Part shown: in pieces, positions 8,132-17,788 of the stretch
Position numbering within the stretch: position 1 is the first letter of the stretch
How the letters are laid out: each line of letters opens with the position of its first letter
Assembly (NCBI GenBank): GCA_003151825.1
Contig: PLYO01000027.1
Location: 1 to 46,757 of the forward strand
DNA length: 46,757 nt
Direction: 5' to 3'
Source: Ignavibacteriota bacterium
Lineage (GTDB): Bacteria > Bacteroidota > Ignavibacteria > Palsa-1295
Translations under genes and position numbers: made by a program
The notes under the pieces: model-generated
What the model saw: the letters and a program-made list of their open reading frames with translations, nothing else
Told to the model about the DNA's origin: nothing
Database searches by the model: none

Positions 8132-8689
8132 ATGCTCCGTACCATTCTTTTCCTCTCCGTTTGCGCGAGCGCGGTAGTGCTCTCTTCGTGCTGCGAACCC
8201 GCACATAAAAATTCGTCGCCCTATGTGGTTGATTCCTTGTTCCAGGAGACGCATGGCCGCGACATAGATCTCGTTCACTCTGATTCCGCGTACTACCCTA
8301 TTTACACGTTTGGCATTCAGAATACTGGCACGGCGGACGATAATTTCACTCTTCAGCTTCGATACGGCCTAACTGCGGCAGGATGGGTGTCTGGGTTCGA
8401 TATTACGAAGCACGTGCCCGCCGGCGCGGTCGTGTTCTTTCAAACGCCCACTCTGTTTCCCGATTCGCTTACTGAAAATGAAATGTTCGCCTATGTGGTC
8501 GGAGATACCAGCCCTAACCTCGATATGATTTATTACGGACTCTCCTTCCAAAGCATCGATTCCGCAGAGATTCACGCCGTGCAGCCGACGCTCTCGATTG
8601 TCTATGGCGCAATCGATAACGGCCCCGAAGGATGCAACACGCCGGCAAGCACCATGAGCGTGAATGTCAATAGTTTACCGGTGCGGTGA
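8132..8689 (+). CDS. Predicted lipoprotein of unknown function
   Basis: This 185-residue protein has an N-terminal hydrophobic segment ending in the lipobox VLSSC (C20), so it should be lipidated and anchored in a membrane. A good Shine-Dalgarno (AAGGAG) lies five bases before the ATG. The body has an Ig-like/CARDB-like look, with a stretch typical of such domains (TFGIQNTGTADDNFTLQLRY) and then FQTPTLFPDSLTENE, suggesting a beta-sandwich. No enzymatic motif is visible. It ends just before, or slightly overlapping, the glycerophosphodiesterase gene. Confidence 0.7.
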   Translation: MLRTILFLSVCASAVVLSSCCEPAHKNSSPYVVDSLFQETHGRDIDLVHSDSAYYPIYTFGIQNTGTADDNFTLQLRYGLTAAGWVSGFDITKHVPAGAVVFFQTPTLFPDSLTENEMFAYVVGDTSPNLDMIYYGLSFQSIDSAEIHAVQPTLSIVYGAIDNGPEGCNTPASTMSVNVNSLPVR

Positions 8690-8720
8690 GGCGAGCACAA
8701 ATTTTGACAATGCTTTTGAT

Positions 8721-9524
8721 ATGATTTTTCCATTAAAAGATTATCCTTTTGCCGCTCGGCCCATGATTGTCGCACACCGTGGCGATACTTCGCTCGGCGC
8801 TAAAGAAAATAGCATCGAGGCTGTTGCATCGGCGCTTGTCTCCGGCGCGGAGATGGTCGAAGTGGATGTGCAATGGTCGGAGGATGAAGAATTCGTCTGC
8901 TACCATGATGAGGTCCATCCAGCGATAGACGCGCCGGTCCATCGCACGGAGTATCGCAAGCTGAAAGAGCACGGTATTGCCTCGCTTACCGAAATACTTT
9001 CCGTTGGCATGGGCAAGATCTATTTCAATATCGAGATCAAGGAATATTCCGCGCGCGATCCGAAGCTATTCATGCACTCGCTCGTGAACGTATTGACGGA
9101 GTTTGGTCTCGAAGGAGATGTCCTGCTATCTTCGTTCCGCTCTGATTTTATTCGCGAGGCCGGATGGATCATTCCGACCTGCATCATTCATCCCGACGAA
9201 GAAATGCGAAAATTGCTGACCTTTCGGTCTTTCGGCAATCCGATTATTTTCGAGCGCCCGCTTGGGAGTTATTTGCCTTCCGAATTAATGCAGATTGCGC
9301 GCGCTACCGGCTATGCCTGCCAGATTTCCGAACTGACGCCCGAAAGCCTCGCGGACATCGAGCGGCATAATATTTTCCTCGGCGTTTATACGATTACCAC
9401 GGAACTGGAATTCGATCAGGCGGTTGCTCGCGGCGCTCGCGTGCTCGTCTGCGAACATCCTCATAAATTTGCCGCTCTTAGGAATCATAGATTTCCGGCG
9501 CGGGAAACAATGCCGCCTGTCTAA
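8721..9524 (+). CDS. Glycerophosphodiester phosphodiesterase family protein
   Basis: This is a member of the GDPD TIM-barrel family, which hydrolyses glycerophosphodiesters to glycerol-3-phosphate and an alcohol. From the ATG at 8721 it has 267 residues. Catalytic and metal residues are in place: H19-R20-G (IVAHRGD), E29-N30, E47-x-D49 (VEVDVQW) and H62 (YHDE). A longer start at 8664 would overlap the lipoprotein gene by 26 bases and add 19 residues with no family similarity. There is no signal peptide, so it is probably cytoplasmic. It sits seven bases before the DUF255 gene and is probably co-transcribed with it. Confidence 0.88.
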   Translation: MIFPLKDYPFAARPMIVAHRGDTSLGAKENSIEAVASALVSGAEMVEVDVQWSEDEEFVCYHDEVHPAIDAPVHRTEYRKLKEHGIASLTEILSVGMGKIYFNIEIKEYSARDPKLFMHSLVNVLTEFGLEGDVLLSSFRSDFIREAGWIIPTCIIHPDEEMRKLLTFRSFGNPIIFERPLGSYLPSELMQIARATGYACQISELTPESLADIERHNIFLGVYTITTELEFDQAVARGARVLVCEHPHKFAALRNHRFPARETMPPV

Positions 9525-9531
9525 ACGCAAT

Positions 9532-11511
9532 ATGCCCACGAATCGCCTCGCACAAGAGAAGTCTCCGTATCTTTTTCAACACGCTCACAATCCTGTCGAT
9601 TGGTATCCGTGGGGCGAGGAAGCTTTTGAAAAAGCCCGCAGTGAAAATAAGCCTATTTTTCTTTCCATAGGATATAGTACTTGTCACTGGTGCCATGTGA
9701 TGGAGCGCGAAAGCTTCGAATCGGAAGCCATTGCGGAACTGCTGAACAGGAATTTTATCTCGATCAAAGTCGATCGCGAAGAACGGCCCGATGTCGATGC
9801 GGTTTATATGGCGGTCGTCCAGGCAATGGCGGGTTCCGGCGGCTGGCCGATGACGCTGTTTCTCACCCCCGATCTTAAACCAATTTTTGCCGGCACCTAC
9901 TTTCCTCCCATTCCGGCGCATGGAAGGCCAAGTTTTGCGCAAATTCTTTTAAGCGTTACTGAATTTTGGGGAAGCCACCACGATCAAATAGTTGCTTCGA
10001 GCATTGAAATTACTTTTGCGCTTCAGGAGCGCATCAATGTAAGCGATGAGCAGGAACTCACAGTAGGTATTCAACCCCTGTCAGATTCGACTTTTCATCA
10101 TTTTGAACAATCGTTCGATCCTATTGAAGGTGGATTCGGTGGCGCGCCGAAATTTCCGAGACCCGCACAATTTGATTTTCTTTTCCATTATTATAAATCG
10201 TTCGGGAATGCTCGCGCGCGTGATATGGCGCTTCTCACGCTTCGGAAGATGGCGATGGGGGGCATCCACGATCATCTTGGTGGGGGATTTCACCGCTATT
10301 CGGTCGATCGGTATTGGCGCGTCTCCCATTTCGAGAAAATGCTATACGATCAGGCGCAGCTTGTTCATTCCTATCTTGATGCGTGGCAGATTACACACGA
10401 TCCGTTTTTCCGCGATGTCGTGCTCGACACCGTCGAATATATTCTGCGCGACATGACGCATCCGGATGGTGCATTCTTCAGCGCCGAGGACGCGGATTCC
10501 GAAGATGAAGAAGGGAAGTTTTATGTATGGACGTTCAACGAAATTGAACAAGCACTCGGAGTGGATGCCGAAAAGTTCACCAATTATTATGGCGTCACAC
10601 GAGAAGGCAATTTCGAGCATGGCAAGAATGTCCTATATGTCGCAGACCCGTCCCATGCGTCCTTTACGTCTCATCGCGAAAAGCTTTTCGCTATCCGCGA
10701 AAAACGCATTCGACCGCTGCGAGACGATAAAGTTCTCACCTCATGGAACGGTCTTATGATGGGCGCTATTGCGCGGGCTGGTGATATTCTGAAGGAACCG
10801 CGATTTATTCAGGCCGCGAGAGCGGCTGGGAATTTTATATGGAAAAATCTTCGCCCGCTGGGAAATCTGCTACACCGATGGAGGGATGGGGAAGCTCGGT
10901 TCGATGCGTACTTGGATGACTACGCATTCCTCATCGAGGGCTATCTCGAGTTGTACGAAGCCACCTTCGATAAGATGTGGGTCGAACGTGCGATGGAACT
11001 TCAAGAAGAGCAAGATCGGATACTTTATGACGAAGCGAACGGAGGGTATTTCAACGCCCGCGAATCGCCTGATCTCATCTTGCGCTCCAAGAATGACTAC
11101 GACGGCGCGGAGCCGAGTGGAAATTCCGTTTCCGTCCTCAATCTTTTCCGGCTTGCGAATTTTACCGAAGAAGATAAGTTCAAAATCCGTGCAGAAGAAA
11201 CGCTCCGGTATTTTATCGGAAGAATTGCGAATTATCCCTATGCCATGCCGGAACTAATGTCGGCGGCATTCTGGCAATTGCGAAGTGCCGCGCAAATCGT
11301 TTTTGCTGGCGAGCATATTTCCGAGTTGAAGCGTGTAGCTAATTCTCGCTATTTGCCCACATCCATCAAAATGAAAAACGATGCTACCGCTGGCCTGTTC
11401 GCCAAATCGCTCCGTGCCTTGGATGGCAAGCCCACGGTGTATGTCTGCCAGAATTTCGTCTGTCAATTGCCCACTACGGAGCCATCCGAATTGGAACAAT
11501 TACTGGGCTGA
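9532..11511 (+). CDS. Thioredoxin-like DUF255 (YyaL/SSP411 family) protein
   Basis: The protein is about 659 residues. It begins in the family's conserved way ([20 protein letters not shown], then [10 protein letters not shown]) and has a thioredoxin-like domain with the C51HWC54 motif ([15 protein letters not shown]). A long (alpha/alpha)6-barrel-like region resembling glycosidases and N-acylglucosamine 2-epimerases follows ([30 protein letters not shown]). The role is poorly understood. The human member is spermatogenesis-associated SSP411. The ATG at 9532 matches the family start, and a longer frame from 9424 overlaps the previous gene. Its last 49 bases overlap the 3' end of the convergent glycosyltransferase gene. 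Confidence 0.92.
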   Translation: MPTNRLAQEKSPYLFQHAHNPVDWYPWGEEAFEKARSENKPIFLSIGYSTCHWCHVMERESFESEAIAELLNRNFISIKVDREERPDVDAVYMAVVQAMAGSGGWPMTLFLTPDLKPIFAGTYFPPIPAHGRPSFAQILLSVTEFWGSHHDQIVASSIEITFALQERINVSDEQELTVGIQPLSDSTFHHFEQSFDPIEGGFGGAPKFPRPAQFDFLFHYYKSFGNARARDMALLTLRKMAMGGIHDHLGGGFHRYSVDRYWRVSHFEKMLYDQAQLVHSYLDAWQITHDPFFRDVVLDTVEYILRDMTHPDGAFFSAEDADSEDEEGKFYVWTFNEIEQALGVDAEKFTNYYGVTREGNFEHGKNVLYVADPSHASFTSHREKLFAIREKRIRPLRDDKVLTSWNGLMMGAIARAGDILKEPRFIQAARAAGNFIWKNLRPLGNLLHRWRDGEARFDAYLDDYAFLIEGYLELYEATFDKMWVERAMELQEEQDRILYDEANGGYFNARESPDLILRSKNDYDGAEPSGNSVSVLNLFRLANFTEEDKFKIRAEETLRYFIGRIANYPYAMPELMSAAFWQLRSAAQIVFAGEHISELKRVANSRYLPTSIKMKNDATAGLFAKSLRALDGKPTVYVCQNFVCQLPTTEPSELEQLLG

Positions 11512-13154
11512 ATGCGATAGAGTCGTAACGTATCGAGTCCTTCATCGATAAGCCTAATGAGGCTTACATCGTAGCTGCGGCCATCGTCATAGAAAAATCC
11601 CAGCGCGGAGTCACGCACTTCACCAATCGAAACGAGTACACGCGGCAGCAGCATGCGTCCCGGCTCGAATGCCGAGCCAACCGGACTCGAACGCAGCACC
11701 ACATAGTCCATCCTGTTCGAGTGGAGTTTCTGAATCAACGCTTCCGCATTGGCCGGAGGCTGGAACATATCGAGCGTAAGAACTCCACGCGAAGTATCGG
11801 TCAGCGCGCGGTCGAGACCGGCAACATCGAAAAGAATGCGACTTTTCCGGCTGGAGTCGATCGTCGCTTCACGGAGGAATCGAGAAATCGCCGCTTGCCG
11901 ATCGCGAGCAATCGCCTCACCAAGCACGGCGCTCGGAATGGCATGACTCATTCCAAGCGCGATTGCAGCAATCATCACAAGTAGCGCGCCCCATTCTCCA
12001 AACCAACGGCTCGCGAAAACTTCGTTCCACAATTCCAAAGCGATTACACATCCAATCAGAAGTAGAGGCGCGATATGAAAAAGATAATACGGCCGGCTTC
12101 CTTCCATGAGCAACCAGCTAAACGTGCAGACCACGCCGCACCATAAGAAAAAGCGCTGGCTTTGCGTGGATACAACGAGAAGGCGGGTGCCGCGCCGGCG
12201 AAGCTGCCGTTGGCGTAGTTTATAGGCGAGCCTCATAACAAGCACGGCGAACAACAGAAGAAGCATTCCCGGCATATCGGTTTGGAAGAGATGGAATCGT
12301 TCCAAAAGATTCGATGTCTGAACGTTGCGCGAGAAGGGCCGCAGGATGGGAACTTCTCGCAGCACAAAGGTGAAAATCCCAGCCGTTCCTCCTCGGCCAA
12401 AAAGCGAGAACTCGCCCGAGCCTATCACATACGCAATGGCGAGTAACACGACCGCAGTAATTACTCCCGCAAGCCAGGCGAGTAATGTCGATGGCCGCTT
12501 CCACATTCTATGAACGAAAAGAAAAACAATGGTTGCGCCGAAAGCGAGCGTCAATAAATGCGGCGAAAAACAAATTGTAAAAATGCCTGCCGCGCCGGCG
12601 ATGGCCATTTGCCAAAGCGTCTGTTTTTCAATTTTAGAAAGATAATAGCAATACCATAGCAGTACAAGTCCTGTCACCAAATCATATCGCGCCGAGTGCG
12701 AGGCCCATACAAAGCCTTGCGATAGCACCATGAGCGCCACGCTTGCAGCGCTGAGAAGTGGCGACACCCCAAGCCTTCGGCAGATCAAATAAAGGCTCCC
12801 AATAAGCACGAGCGAAAGCAGCGCGGTTACTGTCCTGCCGATCGAGACATAATCGAATCTCGGAAAAAAGATAATTCCAGGCACGCCATACACCAGCGCA
12901 TTGCCCCACATGCTTCCGGCAAGCACGCCATTGGTCCGCACCGGTTCGCCAAACGATTCGGGATAGATAAGGGAACCATGTTCAGCCTGATTTACGAACT
13001 CACGCGTTAGCCACGTCTCGTCGCCGCCCCAGCGCACGGAATCGAAAACGGGAACCGTGTATAGCGTGCGCAGTTGGATCCCAAAAACCGCAAACGAAAT
13101 AACGAGGACGGAAAAAGCCGCAAGCGATCGTGGACTTGGGGTTCGCAAACGCAT
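11463..13154 (-). CDS. GT-C type membrane glycosyltransferase
   Basis: This 563-residue polytopic membrane protein has about ten or more hydrophobic segments. The first (about residues 12-30) is followed by a loop with [11 protein letters not shown], the acidic motif typical of the first extracytoplasmic loop of GT-C glycosyltransferases (ArnT/PMT-like), which use polyprenyl-phosphate sugars. A soluble C-terminal part (about 430-563) follows. The ATG at 13154 lies two bases after the osmC stop, so the two genes form an operon. Its 3' end overlaps the convergent DUF255 gene by 49 bases. Substrate and acceptor cannot be read from sequence. Confidence 0.75.
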   Translation of the reverse strand: MRLRTPSPRSLAAFSVLVISFAVFGIQLRTLYTVPVFDSVRWGGDETWLTREFVNQAEHGSLIYPESFGEPVRTNGVLAGSMWGNALVYGVPGIIFFPRFDYVSIGRTVTALLSLVLIGSLYLICRRLGVSPLLSAASVALMVLSQGFVWASHSARYDLVTGLVLLWYCYYLSKIEKQTLWQMAIAGAAGIFTICFSPHLLTLAFGATIVFLFVHRMWKRPSTLLAWLAGVITAVVLLAIAYVIGSGEFSLFGRGGTAGIFTFVLREVPILRPFSRNVQTSNLLERFHLFQTDMPGMLLLLFAVLVMRLAYKLRQRQLRRRGTRLLVVSTQSQRFFLWCGVVCTFSWLLMEGSRPYYLFHIAPLLLIGCVIALELWNEVFASRWFGEWGALLVMIAAIALGMSHAIPSAVLGEAIARDRQAAISRFLREATIDSSRKSRILFDVAGLDRALTDTSRGVLTLDMFQPPANAEALIQKLHSNRMDYVVLRSSPVGSAFEPGRMLLPRVLVSIGEVRDSALGFFYDDGRSYDVSLIRLIDEGLDTLRLYRIQPSNCSNSDGSVVGN

Positions 13155-13156
13155 GC

Positions 13157-13576
13157 TCACACGAGCTTTGCGCTCACATTGATCGTCATGGCTGCAAGCG
13201 CGCGCGAGACCGGGCACGCCGATTTCGTGCCATTCGCAATTTCCTGAAATTTCGAATCCTCGATGCCGGGCGCGCGGGCTTCAACATCGAGATCGATTGT
13301 CTCGTCGGTCCATTTGCCGGAGGCGTTATCGAACCTAAGTTTGGCGCTGGAGATAACTTGCTCGGCAGGGAACCCAGCCTTTTCGAGATCGGCGCTGAGC
13401 GCCATCGAATAGCAGCCCGCGAGCGCGCCGGCCAGGAGTTCTTCCGGCGACGATCCCGCGCCGCCCTCCATACGTGAGTTGAACGAAAATGGAAAGCTGC
13501 TCGCGCCAATCGTCATTTGGCCCTTGCCGCTTTTTAGTACGCCGTTCCATTCCGCCCGTGCTGTTGATGTTCGCAT
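13157..13576 (-). CDS. OsmC family peroxiredoxin
   Basis: This protein of 139 residues has the OsmC/Ohr layout: an N-terminal beta sheet, then SSPEELLAGALAGCYSMAL with C55, and TKSACPVSRAL with C121. These are the peroxidatic and resolving cysteines used to reduce organic hydroperoxides. The GGAGSSPEELL stretch favours the OsmC subgroup over Ohr. It is the first gene of a two-gene unit with the GT-C glycosyltransferase; this pairing has no obvious functional logic. Confidence 0.92.
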   Translation of the reverse strand: MRTSTARAEWNGVLKSGKGQMTIGASSFPFSFNSRMEGGAGSSPEELLAGALAGCYSMALSADLEKAGFPAEQVISSAKLRFDNASGKWTDETIDLDVEARAPGIEDSKFQEIANGTKSACPVSRALAAMTINVSAKLV

Positions 13577-14009
13577 TGTTTATTTTTTAAGTGATTTATT
13601 AAAGTGAATCGTTGATTTCGATGAAAACATGAAACAAAGGTAGTGATGTAAAAATTAAATGATACTGGTAGTACGTTATGAGTTGCATAATTTAACGGTG
13701 ACTTTTAGAAAACAGCCGTGTTTATTCTTTTCAAATTCATGGTTATCTTCGATTCCAGCCTGTTTTCGATAGTTGTCATTCAGCAATAGGTGCTCAAAAT
13801 GTGTTTTCACGTTTAATTTTCATTTGACTTTTCATGAATTTATGCAGAATGTTTCATACCGCAAACTACAATTCCTCCTTTTTCCCATTTTATCTTTCCT
13901 ATTTCATCTTTGCCCGGCAGGGTGCCCATCAAAGTACATCCTAATATACGACATCCAAAACCCAAAAGCAAGCAAATCTGAAATTATTTTTATTTTTTTG
14001 AAAGCTGCG

Positions 14010-14145
14010 TTAGCCCGCTGCGGCGGGCCTGTTTGTAGAAAGCATCTATATCAAAAAAAATCAAGCTCCGTAGGGAGGGGCCCGAAGGTCGCTCTCACGG
14101 AGCTAAAGGCACTCATTGGAAACGATTCCTACAAACGGGCCACGC
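14010..14145. repeat. Inverted-repeat element
   Basis: The ends GGCCTGTTTGTAG and CTACAAACGGGCC are inverted copies with one mismatch. Inside lies a further hairpin built from AGCTCCGTAGG and CACGGAGCT, and an outer GCCCGCTGCGGCGGGC palindrome. It encodes nothing, so it is probably a non-autonomous mobile or palindromic repeat. Confidence 0.6.
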
Positions 14146-14189
14146 CTATGGCGTTGTCATTGCCTATCCTCATTTCATCTTTGCCCGTT

Positions 14190-14229
14190 GATGCGGACGA
14201 CACAATCCGCGCGACGGGAAGCAGCCCCC
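14190..14229. repeat. 40-bp dispersed repeat, copy 3
   Basis: Apart from one base, this copy is identical to the one at 445-484, 13.7 kb away, and near-identical to 1270-1304. It abuts the 32-bp terminal repeat of the next inverted element. Here it has no nuclease gene beside it. Confidence 0.75.
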
Positions 14230-14230
14230 A

Positions 14231-14453
14231 AGTGGCGAAGCCACGAAGTACTCGCAGCCCAGGGTGAAGCGAAGCGGAACCCTGGGTCGGGTTGCGATTG
14301 AAAAATTATTAGCCCTGAAAGGGCGATGTTAACCGCCGGGGATTTACTCCGTCCTTTCAGGGCTATGGGAACCTAAAACAAACGTTATCCCAGCATTCCG
14401 TCCGCCACGGCGGACTCCATGCTGGGCTGCGAGTACTTCGTCGCTTCGCGACT
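14231..14453. mobile_element. MITE-like element with 32-bp terminal inverted repeats
   Basis: The left end (14231-14262) and right end (14422-14453) are inverted copies with 29 of 32 positions matching, including a perfect 19-bp core CGAAGTACTCGCAGCCCAG. The 159-bp interior contains two more hairpins: CAGGGT...ACCCTG and a longer one joining GCCCTGAAAGG to CCTTTCAGGGC. There is no coding capacity. The architecture fits a miniature inverted-repeat transposable element; no target-site duplication could be recognised by eye. Confidence 0.65.
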
Positions 14454-14535
14454 ATTGGTTTGCGTGCCTTACGTTTTCGTGCAACCGCCCGAAAATAATG
14501 CGAATGTTAGTTTTTAAGTTAAGGTTTCAATAGCT

Positions 14536-16816
14536 ATGTTTAGGTACTCTTATAAACGGTTGTGGTTAGCGCTGCTGCTCCTCTCGGTTGCAGCGGTTGG
14601 TGCGCGGGGACAATGGAGGATTGTGGCGCCGAATGGAGTGGCTGCAAATTCAATCTGGGGGGGGCACTATGCATTATCGAGATGGCATTATATGGGCTGG
14701 ATTGAATGAATTAGTTTTTAGTGCAGATACAGGAAGAACATGGTCGAAAACAAATTTTGGTAAAAACGACGAAATTTTGGATGTGTCATTTTTGAATAGC
14801 GACACTGGTGTTGTTGCCGCAAGTTCAGGTGTCTATTTGACCCGTGATAGAGGTCAAACCTGGACGATATCACTGTCTGCACCTAATTTGCGCCGGATTA
14901 TTTATGACCCTCATGCTTCTACCATTTTTGCATTGCAACAAAACGCATGTAGATTATTCTCTTCCACAGATGGCGGGAACTCATGGAATTCGCAAACACT
15001 GGTCCCAACTTTTGGATATTCGATGACGACTGGATCAAATGGTTCGTATTACTTGCTAGGAAGTGGTGAAGTATTAGCAAGCACCGACCGTGGAGTCACC
15101 TGGAGTCCTACTTCTACGCAGATAAAAGCGGATAGCTATTCGATTGATGTAGATTCCTGTGACGAGAATCGCTTGTATGTGGCTAATGAGGACTTTGTAT
15201 ATCAAAGCGATGGTCCCTCACGGATTTTTGTAAGCTCAGACCTTGGTAATACTTGGAATGTCAATTATTCTCATCCTGTGCGATATCTTTCAGGAGCGTT
15301 TGCAAGCGGACCGCATTCCCACTATGCAACCTCCTGCTGGGATGGTCTCATTCGTTCAACAGATCAGGGCACAACATGGACCAATATTGGAGGTCCTAAA
15401 GACGTGCTGTACGATGGCAGGAATATCTGCGCTGTTAACGACAATATTATTTTTGTTCTCGATTCATCAGGAAGCATTTGGGCAACGTTCAACAGTGGAG
15501 GCGATTCGATACTCGAATCAAACTTTACTTCAACTCTATCCGCCACTGCGTCCACGCTATTCGCGAGCGATACGCTATCATGCGATAGCCTTACCCATTC
15601 AGTTTTATTTACCAGGACGGGTTGTTCTCCGCCGTCGGTAGCGGGGTGGTCAATCATTGGGTTAGATTCAGCGAATTTTCAAGCGAGTAATCTTTCTTTT
15701 GATTCGATCTTGGTCACGCTCTACGCCATGAAGCAAGGCGATCAGCACGCGCAGTTAGTGCTCACTCTCGATAATGGCTCAAGCGATACGGTAACCCTTG
15801 CAGGACATGTTCGCGCGAGCCCATTCAAATATGCGGTTAGCCCACAGCAAATATTTGATGGCGATAGTGTCTATCCGTGCGAAGGGCCAAGCAATGAGAC
15901 CGTCTATTTGAACACATCGGGATGTAAGTTGCCAGATATTTTATCGGAATCGATTTCAGGGAATTCTTCTATGGATTACATGGTCACGAAGTCGATTAAT
16001 AATTTCACCGGCTTTGATTCAATCGAGTTTACTTTTTCTCCCTCCGACACCGGAATCAGAAATGCCGCTTATGTGATGACGCTCTCTGATGGATCAAATA
16101 TCACAATCCTCCTTTCCGGTTATGGTATTCCAGCCATTCCGCTATTGCTTGCAACTTCAGATCAAACTACCGATACCCTCGGCGCTACCGTTTCAGTTCC
16201 CATCACGCTTAACGGACTCGAACGCGCGGAGAATGTCGATCTTGTGCTGCATTACGATGGGACGGTGGATTATCTCGGCTCGTTCTCGCCGCCGCCATCG
16301 GGCGTGCGGTTGGATATTCCGGGAGATAGTAGTTTGGGACGCTCGGTGCTTTCCATCACCGGTGCTACTTCTGGTGCGGTATTGGGCTACGCGAAGTTCA
16401 ATGTGTTTAACGATTCGAACGAAGCCGCTCACGCCACGCTCGATTCGGTGACAGTGCTGACGCAAACTTCGCCATGCGAGTATTCCATGCCTGACTCCGC
16501 GACAAGCACTATCACCACGCTTTCTGGTTGTGCTATTTCCATACTTTCTCAACTCATTCACCTCGATAAAGAACCTGTGTTAAGCGTGGTGCCTAATCCC
16601 GCCAATGGGAACGTTTGGATTTCTTCTTCGGACGATCTCGGCGCGGTAACAATCGAGATTTACGATATGCTCGGAACTTGCCAAGTGACACTATCGACCC
16701 AAATGACCAAAGAAAATCCATTCGAATTGCTGCTTCCTGCAAAAAGCGGTGTCTATAACATCTTAGTGAGATCGGCTGCGGGAACCCGGACGCTTCGCGT
16801 GGTGCGGGAGAATTAG
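14536..16816 (+). CDS. Secreted Asp-box (BNR) repeat protein with T9SS-type C-terminus, split by poly-G
   Basis: Translation from the ATG at 14536 gives a clean signal peptide (MFRYSYKRLWLALLLLSVAA, then VGARGQW) but stops after 59 codons, just past a run of eight G at 14657-14664. One G fewer joins this to the long downstream frame without loss, giving about 759 residues. The N-terminal half has six Asp-box-like motifs (SADTGRTWS, TRDRGQTWT, STDGGNSWN, STDRGVTWS, SSDLGNTWN, STDQGTTWT), as in beta-propeller proteins of the sortilin/Ycf48 type. Ig-like segments follow, then a C-terminal domain with VVPNPANGNVWISS and IEIYDMLG, which marks cargo for T9SS sorting and surface anchoring. The downstream frame has no plausible signal of its own. 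The shift is either a phase-variable switch, a sequencing or assembly error, or a recent null mutation. Confidence 0.8.
14657..14664 (+). repeat. Poly-G tract (8 G) causing a frameshift
   Basis: The G8 run lies between the signal peptide and the first Asp-box repeat of the secreted protein. As written, the signal-peptide frame ends at a TGA after the tract. Seven or ten G would restore the full reading frame. Homopolymer G or C runs at this position are typical sites of slipped-strand phase variation in surface proteins. Confidence 0.7.
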
Positions 16817-16821
16817 AAATT

Positions 16822-17496
16822 CTACAGCCCCGGCAGGATCGAGCTGCTATGGTGCCGCATGAGCTTGGCTTCGGCGATGAAGATGACGTTCTCGGCGATG
16901 TTGGTCGCGTGGTCGGCTAATCGCTCGATGTGACGGAGCAGCGCCATGAGATGCGCGGCGGGTTCGATCATGACGGGATCGGATTTCATCTCGTCAATGA
17001 GATTGAAAAAAATCTGGCGATTGAAATCATCGACCTTATCTTCTTTTTCAAAGACCGAACGGGCCTCGTCGCTATCGGTGTGAATGAAGGCGTTCAGTAC
17101 GCTCGTGAGCATTTGCCGCGCCGTCGAAATCATTTCTAAGGCGCCCACGCGCTCGACTAAATTGTAATAGTCTTCGAGCGCCTCTACGCGCTCGGCGATA
17201 TTGACGGCGATGTCACCAATGCGCTCGAAATCGCTATTCATGCGCATGGCCGCGAGCAGCAAACGGAGATCGACGGCCACGGGCTGCGTGAGCGCGAAAA
17301 TGCGTTGGCACTGTCCTTCGATCGTAAGATCAAGCTCGTTGACGCGCTCCTCGCGCTGAATCACGAATTTCGCAAGTTCGAGATTCGATTCGTTGAGGGC
17401 GCGAATAGCGGTATCGATCTGCTCATCGACAAGCGAACCCATACGGATGAGCTGCGAGCGGAGGGTGTCGAGTTCGTCTTCGAAATGGCGGTGCAC
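16822..17496 (-). CDS. phoU: Phosphate signalling protein PhoU
   Basis: PhoU links the Pst phosphate transporter to the PhoR kinase and damps the Pho response. The 224-residue protein has two PhoU three-helix repeats: the first contains RLLLAAMRMNSDFERIGD and IAVNIAER, the second LMALLRHIERLADHATN and IAENVIF. These acidic signature motifs bind metal. Translation starts at GTG (17496) to give MHRHFEDELDTLRSQL, the normal PhoU start. It converges on the Asp-box gene with only five bases between stops. It is downstream of pstB on the same strand, separated by about 290 bp of repeats. Confidence 0.96.
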   Translation of the reverse strand: MHRHFEDELDTLRSQLIRMGSLVDEQIDTAIRALNESNLELAKFVIQREERVNELDLTIEGQCQRIFALTQPVAVDLRLLLAAMRMNSDFERIGDIAVNIAERVEALEDYYNLVERVGALEMISTARQMLTSVLNAFIHTDSDEARSVFEKEDKVDDFNRQIFFNLIDEMKSDPVMIEPAAHLMALLRHIERLADHATNIAENVIFIAEAKLMRHHSSSILPGL

Positions 17497-17507
17497 TAGA
17501 AGAAAGA

Positions 17508-17526
17508 GTTAAGAATTAAGAATTTT
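17508..17526. repeat. Short array (AGTTAAGAATTAAGAATTT)
   Basis: Two to three copies of a TTAAGAA unit lie 12 bases upstream of the phoU start codon. The same motif on the other strand occurs at 28555-28583. This is one of the boundary arrays discussed in the findings. Confidence 0.55.
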
Positions 17527-17550
17527 GGGGGAAACCCGATTTAAGTTTAC

Positions 17551-17680
17551 ATGTCATTCTGAGCGGAGCCGGACGTAGCAAAGCGGAGTCCGGCGAAGCG
17601 AAGAATCTCTCCGGATGGGAAGAGATTCTTCGCTTCGTAAATCTTCGCTCCGCGAAGATTTACTACGCTCAGAATGACAT
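17551..17680. mobile_element. 130-bp palindromic MITE-like element (GTCATTCTGAGC family)
   Basis: Perfect 15-bp terminal inverted repeats (ATGTCATTCTGAGCG and CGCTCAGAATGACAT) enclose further palindromes around GAGATTCTTCGCTTCG. Elements beginning GTCATTCTGAGC are widespread in bacterial genomes and give spurious CHSERSKS-type peptides when translated. It lies between pstB and phoU and could form a large RNA hairpin that uncouples them. Confidence 0.75.
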
Positions 17681-17740
17681 GCTTTTTTAATCAGCAGTTC
17701 TTTAGAAGGATGAAGAATAAAATTCGAGGTAATCCTAAAA

Positions 17741-17781
17741 ATCGTCCGCGTAATCCGCTTTAATCCGCGTAATCCAAGTTC
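17741..17781. repeat. 41-bp GGATTACGCGGA array, copy 1
   Basis: The units TAATCCGCxT are repeated three times (CGCGTAATCCGCTTTAATCC and on). Near-identical 41-bp copies occur at 30943-30983 and 31108-31148. This one lies just past the pstB stop codon. Confidence 0.7.
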
Positions 17782-17788
17782 TGCATTT

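Larger units (their letters stand above)
13577..14535. other. Gene-free block rich in inverted-repeat elements
   Basis: No credible gene is seen in this 959-bp stretch. The first 400 bases are AT-rich and unstructured. The rest is a mosaic of at least two inverted-repeat elements (14010-14145 and 14231-14453) with a 40-bp dispersed repeat between them. A 16-bp stretch, ATTTCATCTTTGCCCG, occurs twice (near 13898 and 14171). The open frame crossing this region is composed of the repeats and is not a gene. The promoter of the following secreted-protein gene must lie in its last part. Confidence 0.75.

Noticed and set aside
13773..14267. 164-codon open frame in the gene-free block
   Set aside because: It runs through several inverted repeats, has no domain, no consistent composition, and overlaps the 40-bp dispersed repeat.
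14588..14656. TTG start at 14588 for the Asp-box protein
   Set aside because: The first 23 residues from this start are out-of-frame sequence of the true signal peptide and have no export signal; the ATG at 14536 with a poly-G frameshift explains the gene better.
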